Source: Rhodanobacteraceae bacterium
Lineage (GTDB): Bacteria > Pseudomonadota > Gammaproteobacteria > Xanthomonadales > Rhodanobacteraceae
Assembly: GCA_016790075.1 (NCBI GenBank)
Contig: JAEUPP010000005.1
Coordinates: 100,054 to 164,053, forward strand
Length of the DNA: 64,000 nt
Reading direction: 5' to 3'
Made by a program: the position numbers and the translations under genes. Below are positions 32,814 to 41,567 of the stretch, piece after piece. Each line of letters begins with the position of its first letter. The first letter of the stretch is position 1. Below the pieces are notes generated by a model that was not told the origin of the DNA, did not search any database, and saw nothing but the letters and a program-made list of their open reading frames with translations.

Positions 32814-34868
32814 ATGTTTGAAGGACTTCGCTTCTCCCACTGGAAGACTGAACGCGGCGCCGACGGGATCGTCGTGCTGAGCTTCGACCGAGCCGGCTCC
32901 AGCGTCAATACGTTTTCACGTGCCGTTCTCGACGAACTCGGCGAGATCATAGAACGCCTTTCGATAGAACCGCCCAGAGGCGTCATCATCCGCTCGGCCA
33001 AGAGTGCAGGCTTTATCGCCGGTGCCGACATACGCGAATTCGAGCAATACGAGAAGACCGGGTCAGTGCTGGAATCGATCCAGAATGGCCAGCGCGTATT
33101 TGAGCGCTTCGCGCGCCTGCCCTGCCGCACAGTGGCAGCGATCCATGGCCATTGCATGGGCGGTGGCACCGAATTGGCCTTGGCCTGCCGCTACCGCGTA
33201 GCAAGCCGCGATCCGGCTACGCGTATCGGTCTGCCCGAGGTCAAGCTCGGCATTTTCCCCGGCTGGGGTGGCAGCGCCCGCCTGCCTTATCTGGTCGGCG
33301 CGCCGGCCGCGCTGGAGTTCATGCTCAGCGGTCGCAATGCGTCGGCCGACAACGCACGCGCGATGGGCCTGGTCGACGCGCTGGCTTCACCTGAGCTGCT
33401 GGTCGAACGCGCGCGCGAGATCATTCTTCACCCGCCAACCCGACCGCTGAAGCAGCGCCTGCTGGCCTGGGCCACCAACCTCTGGCCAGTGCGCCAGATA
33501 CTGGCCCCTACGCTACGGAAGCGGACCGCGGCCAAAGCCAGTCCCGCGCACTACCCGGCGCCGTTTGCACTGATCGAGACCTGGTGCCGTGGCGGCGCGA
33601 TCGGCCGACGCCTCGACAACGAGGCGCGTGCCGTGGCCAAACTCGCGCAGACCTCAACCGCGCGCAACCTGATCCGGGTGTTCTTTCTGCAAGAGCAACT
33701 CAAGGGGCTAGGGGGCGGGATCGCGCACGACATCCGTCATGTGCACGTGGTCGGTGCCGGCGTCATGGGGGGCGACATCGCCGCCTGGTGTGCGCTGCGT
33801 GGCTTCGAGGTAACCCTGCAAGACCGTGAGATGAAGTACATACAGCCGGCGCTCGACCGGGCGCGAGAGCTTTACGTCAAACGCCTCAAAACGCCAGAGC
33901 GCATCAACCCGGCGCAGGAACGGCTGCAGGCGGACGTGGCCGGGACCGGGGCAGCAAAAGCCGACCTCGTCATCGAGGCAATCTACGAGAACCTTGAGGC
34001 CAAACAGTCGCTCTACGCACAGGTTGAAGGGCAATTCCACGAAGGCGAGTTGCTGGCGACAAATACGTCGAGCATTCCGCTGGACCAGCTCAGCAACAAC
34101 CTGCAGCGCCCACAGTTTTTTCTCGGCCTACACTTTTTCAACCCGGTGGCCATGATGCCGCTGGTTGAGGTCGTAACCCACGAAAAACTTGAGCCCGAAG
34201 CGATCAAGCGCGTGCTCTCGTTCTGCAAGGCAATCGACAAACTACCGGTGCCGGTGAAAAGTTCTCCCGGCTTTCTCGTCAACCGCATTCTGATGCCGTA
34301 TCTGCTCGAAGCGATGACGCTTTACAGCGAAGGCGTGCCAGGCCCCGTTCTTGACAAGGCCGCCAAAAAATTCGGCATGCCCATGGGCCCGATCGAACTC
34401 GCCGACACCGTTGGCCTCGACGTCTGCGCCTCAGTCGGCAAGATACTGGCCGAATTCCTCGGCCTTGATCTGCCCAAGGGCATGGATGCACTGCTCGAAT
34501 CGGGCAAACGCGGCAAGAAGGATGGGCAGGGCTTTTACGTCTGGCAGGACGGCAAGCCGGTCAAACCGCAGATTGATCCCAGCTACGAACCACCGGCTGA
34601 CATCACTGACCGCATGATCCTGCCCATGCTCAACGAGTCAGTTGCCTGCCTTGCCGAAGGCGTGGTCGAAAATGCGGACCTGCTCGACGCCGGCGTCATC
34701 TTCGGCACTGGCTTCGCGCCGTTCCGTGGCGGCCCGATCACGCATATCCGCAGCGAAGGCGCTGCGGCGGTCAAAGCCAGGCTCGAAGCACTGGCGAGCC
34801 GCTATGGCAAGCGCTTTGCGCCCAAGAACGGCTGGGACCAGCTCGGCGACAGGCCAGAACACGCCTAG
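32814..34868 (+). CDS. fadJ: Bifunctional enoyl-CoA hydratase / 3-hydroxyacyl-CoA dehydrogenase (FadB/FadJ type)
   Basis: 684 residues. The N-terminal crotonase domain has the oxyanion block SAGFIAGADIREFE, both catalytic Glu residues (GGGTELALACRYRVA and RIGLPEVKLGIFPGWGGSARLPYL). A 3-hydroxyacyl-CoA dehydrogenase follows, with NAD motif VHVVGAGVMGGDIAAWCA, catalytic His in LHFFNPVAMMPLVEV, and the C-terminal domain SSPGFLVNRIL and GMPMGPIELADTVGLDV. It carries two steps of fatty acid beta-oxidation. The ATG at 32814 opens the conserved N-terminus; an open frame reaches 32232 but is non-conserved. No thiolase (fadA/fadI) is adjacent, so FadB and FadJ cannot be told apart by context. Confidence 0.92.
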   Translation: MFEGLRFSHWKTERGADGIVVLSFDRAGSSVNTFSRAVLDELGEIIERLSIEPPRGVIIRSAKSAGFIAGADIREFEQYEKTGSVLESIQNGQRVFERFARLPCRTVAAIHGHCMGGGTELALACRYRVASRDPATRIGLPEVKLGIFPGWGGSARLPYLVGAPAALEFMLSGRNASADNARAMGLVDALASPELLVERAREIILHPPTRPLKQRLLAWATNLWPVRQILAPTLRKRTAAKASPAHYPAPFALIETWCRGGAIGRRLDNEARAVAKLAQTSTARNLIRVFFLQEQLKGLGGGIAHDIRHVHVVGAGVMGGDIAAWCALRGFEVTLQDREMKYIQPALDRARELYVKRLKTPERINPAQERLQADVAGTGAAKADLVIEAIYENLEAKQSLYAQVEGQFHEGELLATNTSSIPLDQLSNNLQRPQFFLGLHFFNPVAMMPLVEVVTHEKLEPEAIKRVLSFCKAIDKLPVPVKSSPGFLVNRILMPYLLEAMTLYSEGVPGPVLDKAAKKFGMPMGPIELADTVGLDVCASVGKILAEFLGLDLPKGMDALLESGKRGKKDGQGFYVWQDGKPVKPQIDPSYEPPADITDRMILPMLNESVACLAEGVVENADLLDAGVIFGTGFAPFRGGPITHIRSEGAAAVKARLEALASRYGKRFAPKNGWDQLGDRPEHA

Positions 34869-35183
34869 CCGGCCTTCCGTGCAAACCAACTGCGCAAGGG
34901 AAGCGCTGAACGGGCGACCAACCAGCGCCTTGGGCAAGCCTTGGCAATCCAGTCGTGGCCACCCAAACCGTGGCCACCCACCTATCCGATCCGTCCTAGG
35001 TCAGGTCGGAATATTTTCCTGCTCCCTTGCTCTCAGCATCGCCGATGGCAATTGCCCCCTTCCTGCCAAAGCGCGGGCATCCGCGGTGTAAGGCCTGGGC
35101 GAAATTGCATCCCAAATGAACCAACGACTAAGCCCAGCTGTCAGCCCACCGCAAGCAGTCCGGTCGGCGTAGCCACGGCAGGT
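34869..35183. other. 315-base convergent gap, includes a small direct repeat
   Basis: No gene seen. A 12-base direct repeat CGTGGCCACCCA occurs at 34954-34965 and 34969-34980. No terminator hairpin with a T run was found for either the FadB-like or the panE gene. Confidence 0.4.
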
Positions 35184-36107
35184 TCAAACCGCTGGGTCGC
35201 GGGCACGCTCGTAGACGCGCAGATGAGTCGCCGCAGCGCGTAGCAGCGGCATGTCGATGTTGTACATGTCGCCACGACTAATCAGGTCGCCGATGATGTG
35301 TTCGCCCTCGGTCGTCGCCCCGCGCTGCAAGTCACGCAGCATTGATGCTTTCAACGGCGAGGACGGGGTCGTCAGTATTGTTGTTGCTTCGGCCTGCACG
35401 AGGTCTGCGACCGCGTGACCACATGCGGCAGCAACCGCACAGGCTTCGCCATAACAGCGGCGCGCAAGCGCGGCGCCGTCGGCCGTCGCGACGATCTCAC
35501 CTACGCTTGCACGCATAAGGCAAGTCATCGCGGCCAGTGTCGCGAGCAACGCAAATTTCTCCCACATCGCGTCGATGATGCGCTCGCTGCGATGCATTTC
35601 TGCCGGAGCGGCGAGCAATGCCGGCGTCAGCGTGTCCAGGCGAGCATCCGCCGTGCGGGCACCGAAGGTCAGGCGATGCATTTGTCCCAAGTGCTGCACA
35701 CTGCCATCCGGCTGTAACGCCACCGAAATATGACAAAGTCCGCCCAGCACACGCGACTTGCCAAAGGCGAGATCGAGCAGGTCGAGATGGCGCAGACCGT
35801 TAAGCAGCGGCAGTACGCGACTGTCCGGACCGACGGCCGGTGCAATCGCCGCCAGGGCGGCACCGAGGTCATAGGCTTTGCAGGCAAGCAGAATCAGGTC
35901 GAACTGTGCGGCCGCCGGCACTTGGGTGAGGATATCCACCTCCCCCGCAAAGTCACCCTGGGCGCTGCGTACGCGCAACCCGTCTCGGCGCAATTGCTCA
36001 GCACGCGCCGGGCGCACCAGAAACGATACGACGCAGCCGGACTGAATCAGGCGTGCGCCGAAATAAGTACCGGTTGCACCGGCGCCAAGCACGAGTACCC
36101 GCATCAC
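35184..36107 (-). CDS. panE: 2-dehydropantoate 2-reductase family protein (PanE)
   Basis: 307 residues. N-terminal NADPH-binding motif VLVLGAGATGTYFGARL, then LILLACKAYDL, VLPLLNGLRHLDLL and a C-terminal helical domain with MWEKFALLATLAAMTCLMRASVGEI and GEHIIGDLISRG. These include the conserved Lys and Glu of ketopantoate reductases, which reduce 2-dehydropantoate to pantoate in CoA synthesis. Several paralogues exist in most genomes, so the physiological substrate could differ. The start overlaps the pilZ stop (ATGA). Two Met codons (36107, 36104) are possible. Confidence 0.85.
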   Translation of the reverse strand: MMRVLVLGAGATGTYFGARLIQSGCVVSFLVRPARAEQLRRDGLRVRSAQGDFAGEVDILTQVPAAAQFDLILLACKAYDLGAALAAIAPAVGPDSRVLPLLNGLRHLDLLDLAFGKSRVLGGLCHISVALQPDGSVQHLGQMHRLTFGARTADARLDTLTPALLAAPAEMHRSERIIDAMWEKFALLATLAAMTCLMRASVGEIVATADGAALARRCYGEACAVAAACGHAVADLVQAEATTILTTPSSPLKASMLRDLQRGATTEGEHIIGDLISRGDMYNIDMPLLRAAATHLRVYERARDPAV

Positions 36108-36469
36108 ATCGTATGGGTCGGGCGATCCGACCCAAGGATACCGGCCAGTATCGATTCGATCTTGGTCCGTGCGGCTTCACCGTCGGCGGATTCGTTGAAC
36201 TGCACGCCTATGCCCGCCGTGCGGTTGCCCTGTGCACCGGGCGGCGTGATCCAGACCACCTTGCCAGCGACCGGCAAGCGGTCCTTCTCTTCCATCAGGG
36301 TCAGCAGGATGAACACCTCGTCGCCGAGTGTGTAACGCTTGGCGGTAGGAACGAACAGGCCGCCATTTTTCACGAACGGCATATAGGCGTTATACAGCGC
36401 GCCCCTGTCCTTGATTGCCAGCGACAGGATGCCTTGCCGCGGCATTCCGCCCATTGCCGGGGTTGCCAT
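36104..36469 (-). CDS. pilZ: Type IV pilus biogenesis protein PilZ
   Basis: 121-residue single PilZ domain. Core strands are ILSLAIKDRGALYNAYMPFVKNGGLFVPT, YTLGDEVFILLTLME, VAGKVVWITPP and RTAGIGVQFNE. Classic PilZ proteins like this lack the RxxxR and [DN]xSxxG c-di-GMP binding motifs, as seen here, and act through FimX/PilB in pilus assembly. Its place after holB is the standard Pseudomonas/Xanthomonas arrangement; the start is one base after the holB stop. The linked GGDEF/EAL protein at 29.4-32.0 kb is a candidate partner by analogy with FimX, though it lies several genes away. Confidence 0.93.
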   Translation of the reverse strand: MATPAMGGMPRQGILSLAIKDRGALYNAYMPFVKNGGLFVPTAKRYTLGDEVFILLTLMEEKDRLPVAGKVVWITPPGAQGNRTAGIGVQFNESADGEAARTKIESILAGILGSDRPTHTM

Positions 36470-36470
36470 A

Positions 36471-37439
36471 TCACGCCCTCCTCACGGCCGGCGCCAATGC
36501 TCGCCAGGCCAACAGTAGTTCCAAGAGTAGTAGTTCGCTGCGCACCGGCGTACGCAATTGCTCGCGCACCCGGCCCGCATCGCGGAACCATTGTGCTAGC
36601 TTGTTGAAATCACTGATAGCGGTCAAGGCGAGCGGCCCGCGCGCACCACGCGCCTGCGCTGCCGCTTCGGCCTGGGCAAGCTGCGCGGCAAACCAGGTAC
36701 GCCGTTCGGCGTCGGCCTTGGCCCAGCGATTGGCTACCTCCGCGGGCGACGCCTTGTAGACCCAGAGCTGGGCCAGATCCGTCACGACCTCGGTACGCAG
36801 CGCAAGTCCACCGCCGCGGGCAAGTTCCAGCGCCAGCCCCGGATTACCGGCCGCGGCATCCAGCGCCTGTGCCGCGCCCTCGATACCCTGGCTCTTCAGC
36901 CAGACCATCGCCTCGGCGGCGTTCGGCAGCAGGAAATCGAGCCGTTGGCAACGTGAGCGTATCGTCGCCGGCAAACGCGATAGCTGGTCGGCGATCAGCA
37001 GCAGGACTGTGCCGGCCCCAGGTTCCTCCAGTGTCTTCAGAAGAGCATTGGCGGCGGCCGTGTTCATGAGGTCAGCCGGATCGATCAGCGCGAGCTGATG
37101 ACCGCCAAACTGGGCGGTCATGGACAAACGCTGCGACAGGAGCCGGATCTGATCGACGGTAATTTCACTGCGCAAGGTCTTGCCGTCGTCGCGCAGTTCC
37201 AGCTTCACCTCGGCGCGGTCAGGATGACTGCCTGCCGCGACCAGCAGACAGCTGCGACAGCGGCCACAGGCGACATCCGCCGGCCTTTCGCACAGCAGCA
37301 GCGCGGCAAGCGCAGCGGCAAACGCACGCTTGCCCAGCCCGGCCGGACCAGCGAGCAGCAACGCATGCGGCATGGCGCCGCGGCGGCGGCGCTCGAGAAC
37401 ATTGTTCCAAAGTGGACCATTCCACGTCGCAACGTTCAT
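36471..37439 (-). CDS. holB: DNA polymerase III subunit delta' (HolB)
   Basis: 322 residues. The AAA+ clamp-loader domain has GPAGLGKRAF (P-loop, with Lys37), zinc ligands C50, C58, C61, C64 (LLCERPADVACGRCRSC), NALLKTLEEPG and the SRC motif RSRCQRLDF. It is the wrench subunit of the clamp loader, with DnaX (encoded at 55.4 kb). The start at 37439 overlaps the tmk stop (ATGA); six more codons are open upstream. The gene order mltG-tmk-holB-pilZ is conserved in gammaproteobacteria. Confidence 0.95.
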   Translation of the reverse strand: MNVATWNGPLWNNVLERRRRGAMPHALLLAGPAGLGKRAFAAALAALLLCERPADVACGRCRSCLLVAAGSHPDRAEVKLELRDDGKTLRSEITVDQIRLLSQRLSMTAQFGGHQLALIDPADLMNTAAANALLKTLEEPGAGTVLLLIADQLSRLPATIRSRCQRLDFLLPNAAEAMVWLKSQGIEGAAQALDAAAGNPGLALELARGGGLALRTEVVTDLAQLWVYKASPAEVANRWAKADAERRTWFAAQLAQAEAAAQARGARGPLALTAISDFNKLAQWFRDAGRVREQLRTPVRSELLLLELLLAWRALAPAVRRA

Positions 37440-38080
37440 GGACTGCTCCGTGCGCATAGAAATTGCGCCAGCGCCTGTTCGACCTGCATGACCACTTCGG
37501 CGATCGGGCGGCTGGCGTCAATCAGGCGGAATCGCGCCGGATCGGCCGCGGCGCGCGCACGATAAGCAGCGCGTACGCGCTCGAAAAAGTCGATCTGCTC
37601 CTGTTCGATGCGATCGGCTTGCCCGCCACGTGCGCCCGCGCGCGCCAGACCTTGTGCGACCGGCAGATCAAGCAACAAGGTCAGGTCCGGGCGCAGACCA
37701 TCGGCAGCCCAACGTTCAAGATCGGCGATGCGCGTTTCGGGCTGGCCACGGCCACCGCCCTGATAGGCATAACTGGCGTCGGTAAAGCGGTCGCTGACGA
37801 CCCAGCGCCCCGCTGCCAGCGCCGGAACGATTACCGCACGCACGAGCTGCGCCCGTGACGCAAACATCAGCAGCAGTTCGCTTTCTGCGCAAAGCCCGCG
37901 ATAGGCCGGCTCCAGCAGCACGCGGCGCATCGCCTCGCCCGCTTCGGTGCCGCCTGGCTCACGCGTGAACAGGGCGTCGATACCAGCGGCGGCGAGGTAG
38001 TCGCGGATATGCGCGAGCACAGTGCTCTTGCCCGCCCCTTCGCCCCCTTCGAGGCTGATGAAACCTGCCGCTGCGTTCAT
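37436..38080 (-). CDS. tmk: Thymidylate kinase
   Basis: 214 residues. P-loop EGGEGAGKST (11-20), TREPGGTEAGEAMRR, the DRF motif in VVSDRFTDASYAYQGGGRG and the LID region ARGGQADRIEQEQIDFFERVRAAY. It phosphorylates dTMP to dTDP. The Gly-rich LID without an extra Arg in the P-loop is the E. coli (type II) class. It overlaps mltG and holB by four bases on each side, in a tightly coupled operon. Confidence 0.97.
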   Translation of the reverse strand: MNAAAGFISLEGGEGAGKSTVLAHIRDYLAAAGIDALFTREPGGTEAGEAMRRVLLEPAYRGLCAESELLLMFASRAQLVRAVIVPALAAGRWVVSDRFTDASYAYQGGGRGQPETRIADLERWAADGLRPDLTLLLDLPVAQGLARAGARGGQADRIEQEQIDFFERVRAAYRARAAADPARFRLIDASRPIAEVVMQVEQALAQFLCARSSP

Positions 38081-39132
38081 GGCGTACGCCGTAGCTGATA
38101 GCGCGCGACAGCGCGGTTGTGTGCGTCCAGATCCGCGCTGAACTCATGCGAGCCATCGCCGCGCGCAACGAAATACAGCGCATTGCCCGCAGCCGGCTGT
38201 ACGGCAGCACGCAGCGCGGCTACGCCAGGCAATGCAATAGGCGTCGGCGGCAGACCGGTACGCGTATAGGTGTTGTACGGCGTGTCGGTGTCGAGGTCGC
38301 GGCGGCGCAGATTGCCATCGAAGCCGGCGCCCAGGCCGTAAATTACGGTGGGATCGGTCTGCAGTTTCATGCCCAGGCGCAGGCGGCGCGCGAACACCCC
38401 GGCAATCAACGGACGTTCGTCACCTTTGCCGGTCTCGCGCTCAACGATGGAAGCGAGAATCAGGGCCTGGTACGGCGAGTCCAGCGGCAGGTCGGCGGAA
38501 CGTGCCGCCCAGGACTGGTCAAGGGCGCGGCGCAGGGCCTGATACGCCTGGCGCAGCAGATCCATATCGCTGTCGCCGCGTGTCCAGAAATAGGTTTCCG
38601 GCAGGAAGCGGCCTTCGGGATGTTCCGCCGCCGCACCGAGCTCGCGCATGATCTCCGGATCCGAGCGCGCACTCAGTGTCTGCTGCAAACCGGCTTCCCG
38701 CGCCAACGCCAGGCGCAACTGACGAAATGTCCAGCCTTCCACAATGGTAAAACGATGCTTGATCACGTCGCCGGCGGCCATGCGTTGCAGCAGTACCCGC
38801 GGCGTAGTGCCGCGCGGCACAGCGTATTCCCCGGCATGCAGCCGTGCCGCTACCCCCATGCGCTGCGCCAATGCACGCCAGTACAGATCCGGTGCTTCGC
38901 TATAGCCCGCCGTACGGATCTGGCGGCGTATCGCTGCAAATGAGGCGCCAGACGGCACGTCGAGCACGGCCTCGTCGCCGATCTGCAGCGGCGTATCGGC
39001 AAAACGGCTCCAGTCGTGCCAGAGCAAACCGCCGCCGAGCGCAGCAGCAACCAGCAGGAAGAGCAGGAAAACGCGCAGCGCACGGCCGTGGCTTGTCTCT
39101 GCTTGCTTTCGCTTGTGCTGTCGCTCAGCCAT
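38077..39132 (-). CDS. mltG: Endolytic murein transglycosylase MltG
   Basis: 351 residues. One N-terminal membrane helix (about 19-38, VFLLFLLVAAALGGGLLW), a LysM-like region, then the YceG domain with the catalytic Glu at about 231 in LILASIVERETGKGDERPLIAGVFARRLRLGMKLQTDPTVIYGLG. It cuts nascent glycan strands and is a likely terminator of peptidoglycan polymerisation. The start at 39132 overlaps the pabC stop (39125) by eight bases; the upstream open frame is an antisense artefact. E. coli MltG is 340 residues. Confidence 0.95.
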   Translation of the reverse strand: MAERQHKRKQAETSHGRALRVFLLFLLVAAALGGGLLWHDWSRFADTPLQIGDEAVLDVPSGASFAAIRRQIRTAGYSEAPDLYWRALAQRMGVAARLHAGEYAVPRGTTPRVLLQRMAAGDVIKHRFTIVEGWTFRQLRLALAREAGLQQTLSARSDPEIMRELGAAAEHPEGRFLPETYFWTRGDSDMDLLRQAYQALRRALDQSWAARSADLPLDSPYQALILASIVERETGKGDERPLIAGVFARRLRLGMKLQTDPTVIYGLGAGFDGNLRRRDLDTDTPYNTYTRTGLPPTPIALPGVAALRAAVQPAAGNALYFVARGDGSHEFSADLDAHNRAVARYQLRRTP

Positions 39133-39949
39133 GCACCGGCTCCAGCAAGCCCAGTCCACGCCATTCGTCCTGCAACGCACGCGTGACAGGGCCAGGTGTG
39201 AACGCCTGCGCATCGATACGGCTAACCGGCAGAATGCCGCGCAGGCTGGAGGTCAGAAACACTTCATCGGCTTGCATGACTTCGTTCCAGGTTAGCCGCA
39301 CTATCTTCACGTCACGGCGCGCCATCACTTCGGCGCGTGCGACACCAGCCACACCGCACTCCTCAAGCGCCGGAGTGAGCAGCTGCGTATTGCACACGAT
39401 AAACAGATTCGCCGCTGTTGCGCTGATCACGTTGCCCGCCGCATCTGCCAGCAGGCCTTCCGCAACAGCGGGATCCTGCCACTCCGCACGGGCCAGTACT
39501 TGCTCGAGACGATTCAGATGCTTGATGCCGGCCAAACGTGGCTGGGCCGCGAGGCGCAAACTGCAGCAGCGTATCGGGATTCCCCGCCGGTACCAATCGG
39601 CAGGGAGGGTCGGTGCTGCGCTCGCCGTCACTATCCAGGTCGACCGCGGCGCTTGCGGCAATGCATAACCGCGTTCACCAACACCACGCGTCAGCGTGAT
39701 GCGCACGGCCGCGCGCGCGAGGCCGGCACAGGCGCGTTGCGCTGTGGCCGCGAGCTGGTCGCGCGGCGGCGCGCAGATACCTAGTCGCGCCGCATCCGCT
39801 TCCAGCCGCGTGCAATGGCGCGACCACAGCGGCGCGACACCGTCGACAAACAAGACGGTCTCGAACAGGCCATCACCGTAGAGCAGCCCCCGGTCAAGCG
39901 TAGCCACGCCGAGGCCGGGTTGTCCGTCGACAAAACTGTGTTCGCTCAT
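39125..39949 (-). CDS. pabC: Aminodeoxychorismate lyase (PabC)
   Basis: 274-residue PLP fold-type IV enzyme that converts 4-amino-4-deoxychorismate to p-aminobenzoate and pyruvate. The N-terminal LDRGLLYGDGLFETVLF is typical. The PLP Lys is 143 in AGIKHLNRLEQVLARAEW; EGLLADAAGNVISATAANLFIV is the phosphate-binding block. It overlaps pabB (ATGA) and mltG. Being paired with pabB and mltG argues for PabC rather than a D-amino acid transaminase of the same fold. Confidence 0.93.
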   Translation of the reverse strand: MSEHSFVDGQPGLGVATLDRGLLYGDGLFETVLFVDGVAPLWSRHCTRLEADAARLGICAPPRDQLAATAQRACAGLARAAVRITLTRGVGERGYALPQAPRSTWIVTASAAPTLPADWYRRGIPIRCCSLRLAAQPRLAGIKHLNRLEQVLARAEWQDPAVAEGLLADAAGNVISATAANLFIVCNTQLLTPALEECGVAGVARAEVMARRDVKIVRLTWNEVMQADEVFLTSSLRGILPVSRIDAQAFTPGPVTRALQDEWRGLGLLEPVHG

Positions 39950-41340
39950 GCATCCAACCCTAACGCACGCAACAGGCCTCGCGCCTTGTGCCGCGTTTCG
40001 TCGAGTTCACGTGAGGCCACCGAGTCCACGACAATGCCGGCACCGGCGCGCCAGCGCAGCAGATCGCCGCTGCGGCTGATCGTGCGGATCAGGATGTTGA
40101 GATCGAGGTCACCATCCCGATTCAGATAGCCCAGCGCGCCGGTATAGGCGCCGCGGCCGCGGCCTTCGAGTTCAGCGATGATCTGCATGCAACGTATCTT
40201 GGGGCAGCCGGTAATGGTGCCGCCGGGAAACACCGCGCGGATCACCTCGCCCGGCGTCACGTCGCGACGCAGGATCGCGCGCACGTTGGAGACGATATGG
40301 TGCACATGGGCATAGGTCTCCACGCTCATCAGTTCGTCGACCACGACACTGCCGGGCTGCGCAACCCGGCCGAGATCGTTGCGCTCGAGATCAATCAGCA
40401 TCACATGTTCAGCGCGCTCTTTCGGATGGCCTACGAGTTCGCGAATTCGCGCCGCATCGTCGTCGCCGGGAAAACGCGGTCGCGTGCCCGCAATCGGGCG
40501 GGTTTGTACACGATCGCCCTGCACCTGAACCAGGCGCTCCGGCGAGGAGGAGATCACGGCCCAGTCCGGACCCTGGAACAAGCCAGCGAATGGCGCGGGA
40601 TTCGCCGCCCGCAGATTGGCGTAGAGCTGTGCCGATGGCACCGACTCAGCCAGACTGGCACGCCACTCGCGCGACAGGTTGACCTGGAAAATATCACCGG
40701 CGCGCAAGTAGTCGTGAATCCGGCCCACGCCGTCGAGGAAATCCTGCGCTGCATCTTCATCAATGGCATCAAGCGCCAGCGGACGCGGCGTGGGAGCCTG
40801 CGCAGCGGCAAGATCGGCTTCAACCAAGGCCAGCAGCCCAGCATATTCAGGTTCAGCAACCAGCAGCGTACGGCCGCGGGAGTGATCGACGAGCACACCG
40901 ACCGGGCAGCGCAGCGCCATCGCACGCGGTAGCGACGGATCGGGAGCCGCAGGCAGCTGCAATACGGGCTCAACGCTCGCCGCGAGTTCGTAGGCGAGGA
41001 ACAATGCCCAGCCGCCACGGAATGGCAACACCTCGGCTTCCTCGCCGCGCACACAGCGTAGCGTGCGCCATTGGTAATCCAGCAGGCCGAGGAAATCGTC
41101 ACCCAGATCCGCCCCCTGCGCGTCGGTGACCCGGCCCGTGGCCGTCAGCGTCAAGCTGTCCTGCGGGAACGCCGGCAGCACGTCCCAGCTGGACGTTCCG
41201 CCGCCTCCCGTGGCAGCGCTCTGCAGCAGGCAGGGATAACGCGCCGGCTGTGCGGCGGCGAGCGCAAGCAGGTCATGACGTTGCGGCAACTCGCGCAGGA
41301 CGAGGGATGGCCGTAACGGCACAGGCACAAGAACGGACAC
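39946..41340 (-). CDS. pabB: Aminodeoxychorismate synthase component I (PabB), PIAGT class
   Basis: 464 residues, chorismate-binding fold. Conserved blocks: AGDIFQVNLSREW, SSSPERLVQV, RPIAGTRPR, HVMLIDLERNDLGRV, YAHVHHIVSNV, FPGGTITGCPKIR and RGAYTGALGYL. It aminates chorismate for folate synthesis. The active-site motif is PIAGT (282-286) where E. coli PabB has PIKGT with a catalytic Lys. A PabB subclass with PIAGT is known, including Stenotrophomonas maltophilia, and uses a non-covalent route with two ammonia equivalents. Neighbouring pabC and mltG favour PabB over TrpE. No pabA is in the window. Confidence 0.93.
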   Translation of the reverse strand: MSVLVPVPLRPSLVLRELPQRHDLLALAAAQPARYPCLLQSAATGGGGTSSWDVLPAFPQDSLTLTATGRVTDAQGADLGDDFLGLLDYQWRTLRCVRGEEAEVLPFRGGWALFLAYELAASVEPVLQLPAAPDPSLPRAMALRCPVGVLVDHSRGRTLLVAEPEYAGLLALVEADLAAAQAPTPRPLALDAIDEDAAQDFLDGVGRIHDYLRAGDIFQVNLSREWRASLAESVPSAQLYANLRAANPAPFAGLFQGPDWAVISSSPERLVQVQGDRVQTRPIAGTRPRFPGDDDAARIRELVGHPKERAEHVMLIDLERNDLGRVAQPGSVVVDELMSVETYAHVHHIVSNVRAILRRDVTPGEVIRAVFPGGTITGCPKIRCMQIIAELEGRGRGAYTGALGYLNRDGDLDLNILIRTISRSGDLLRWRAGAGIVVDSVASRELDETRHKARGLLRALGLDA

Positions 41341-41539
41341 GGCTCAGGGCAGTCCCGCAGGACCAGGCAAGGGATCAAACACGCAGCCGCCGGCGTAGTA
41401 GCGCTCGGACGCACCGCAGCGCCGCCATGCGTCGGCACCCGTCAAACGCGGATGCGGCGAGCTTGCCGCTGAAACGGCCTGTACGCGGAGACACCTCATC
41501 GGCTTGTTCAAAAAGTAGATCCCATGCCCGCGCGAGTGC

Positions 41540-41559
41540 GGGCGCGCAGTAACGCGCCC
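41540..41559 (-). terminator. Possible terminator or hairpin after fabF
   Basis: 7-bp stem GGGCGCG / CGCGCCC with a 6-base loop, 9 bases past the fabF stop. A second, competing stem (GCCCGC/GCGGGC) lies next to it. On the minus strand TTTTT appears only about 25 bases further on. The role is uncertain. Confidence 0.35.
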
Positions 41560-41567
41560 TGGTGTGC

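Noticed and set aside
39946-41340. Calling the PIAGT enzyme TrpE (anthranilate synthase)
   Set aside because: PIAGT alone would allow it, but the overlap with pabC and the mltG-tmk-holB order, plus length 464, favour PabB.
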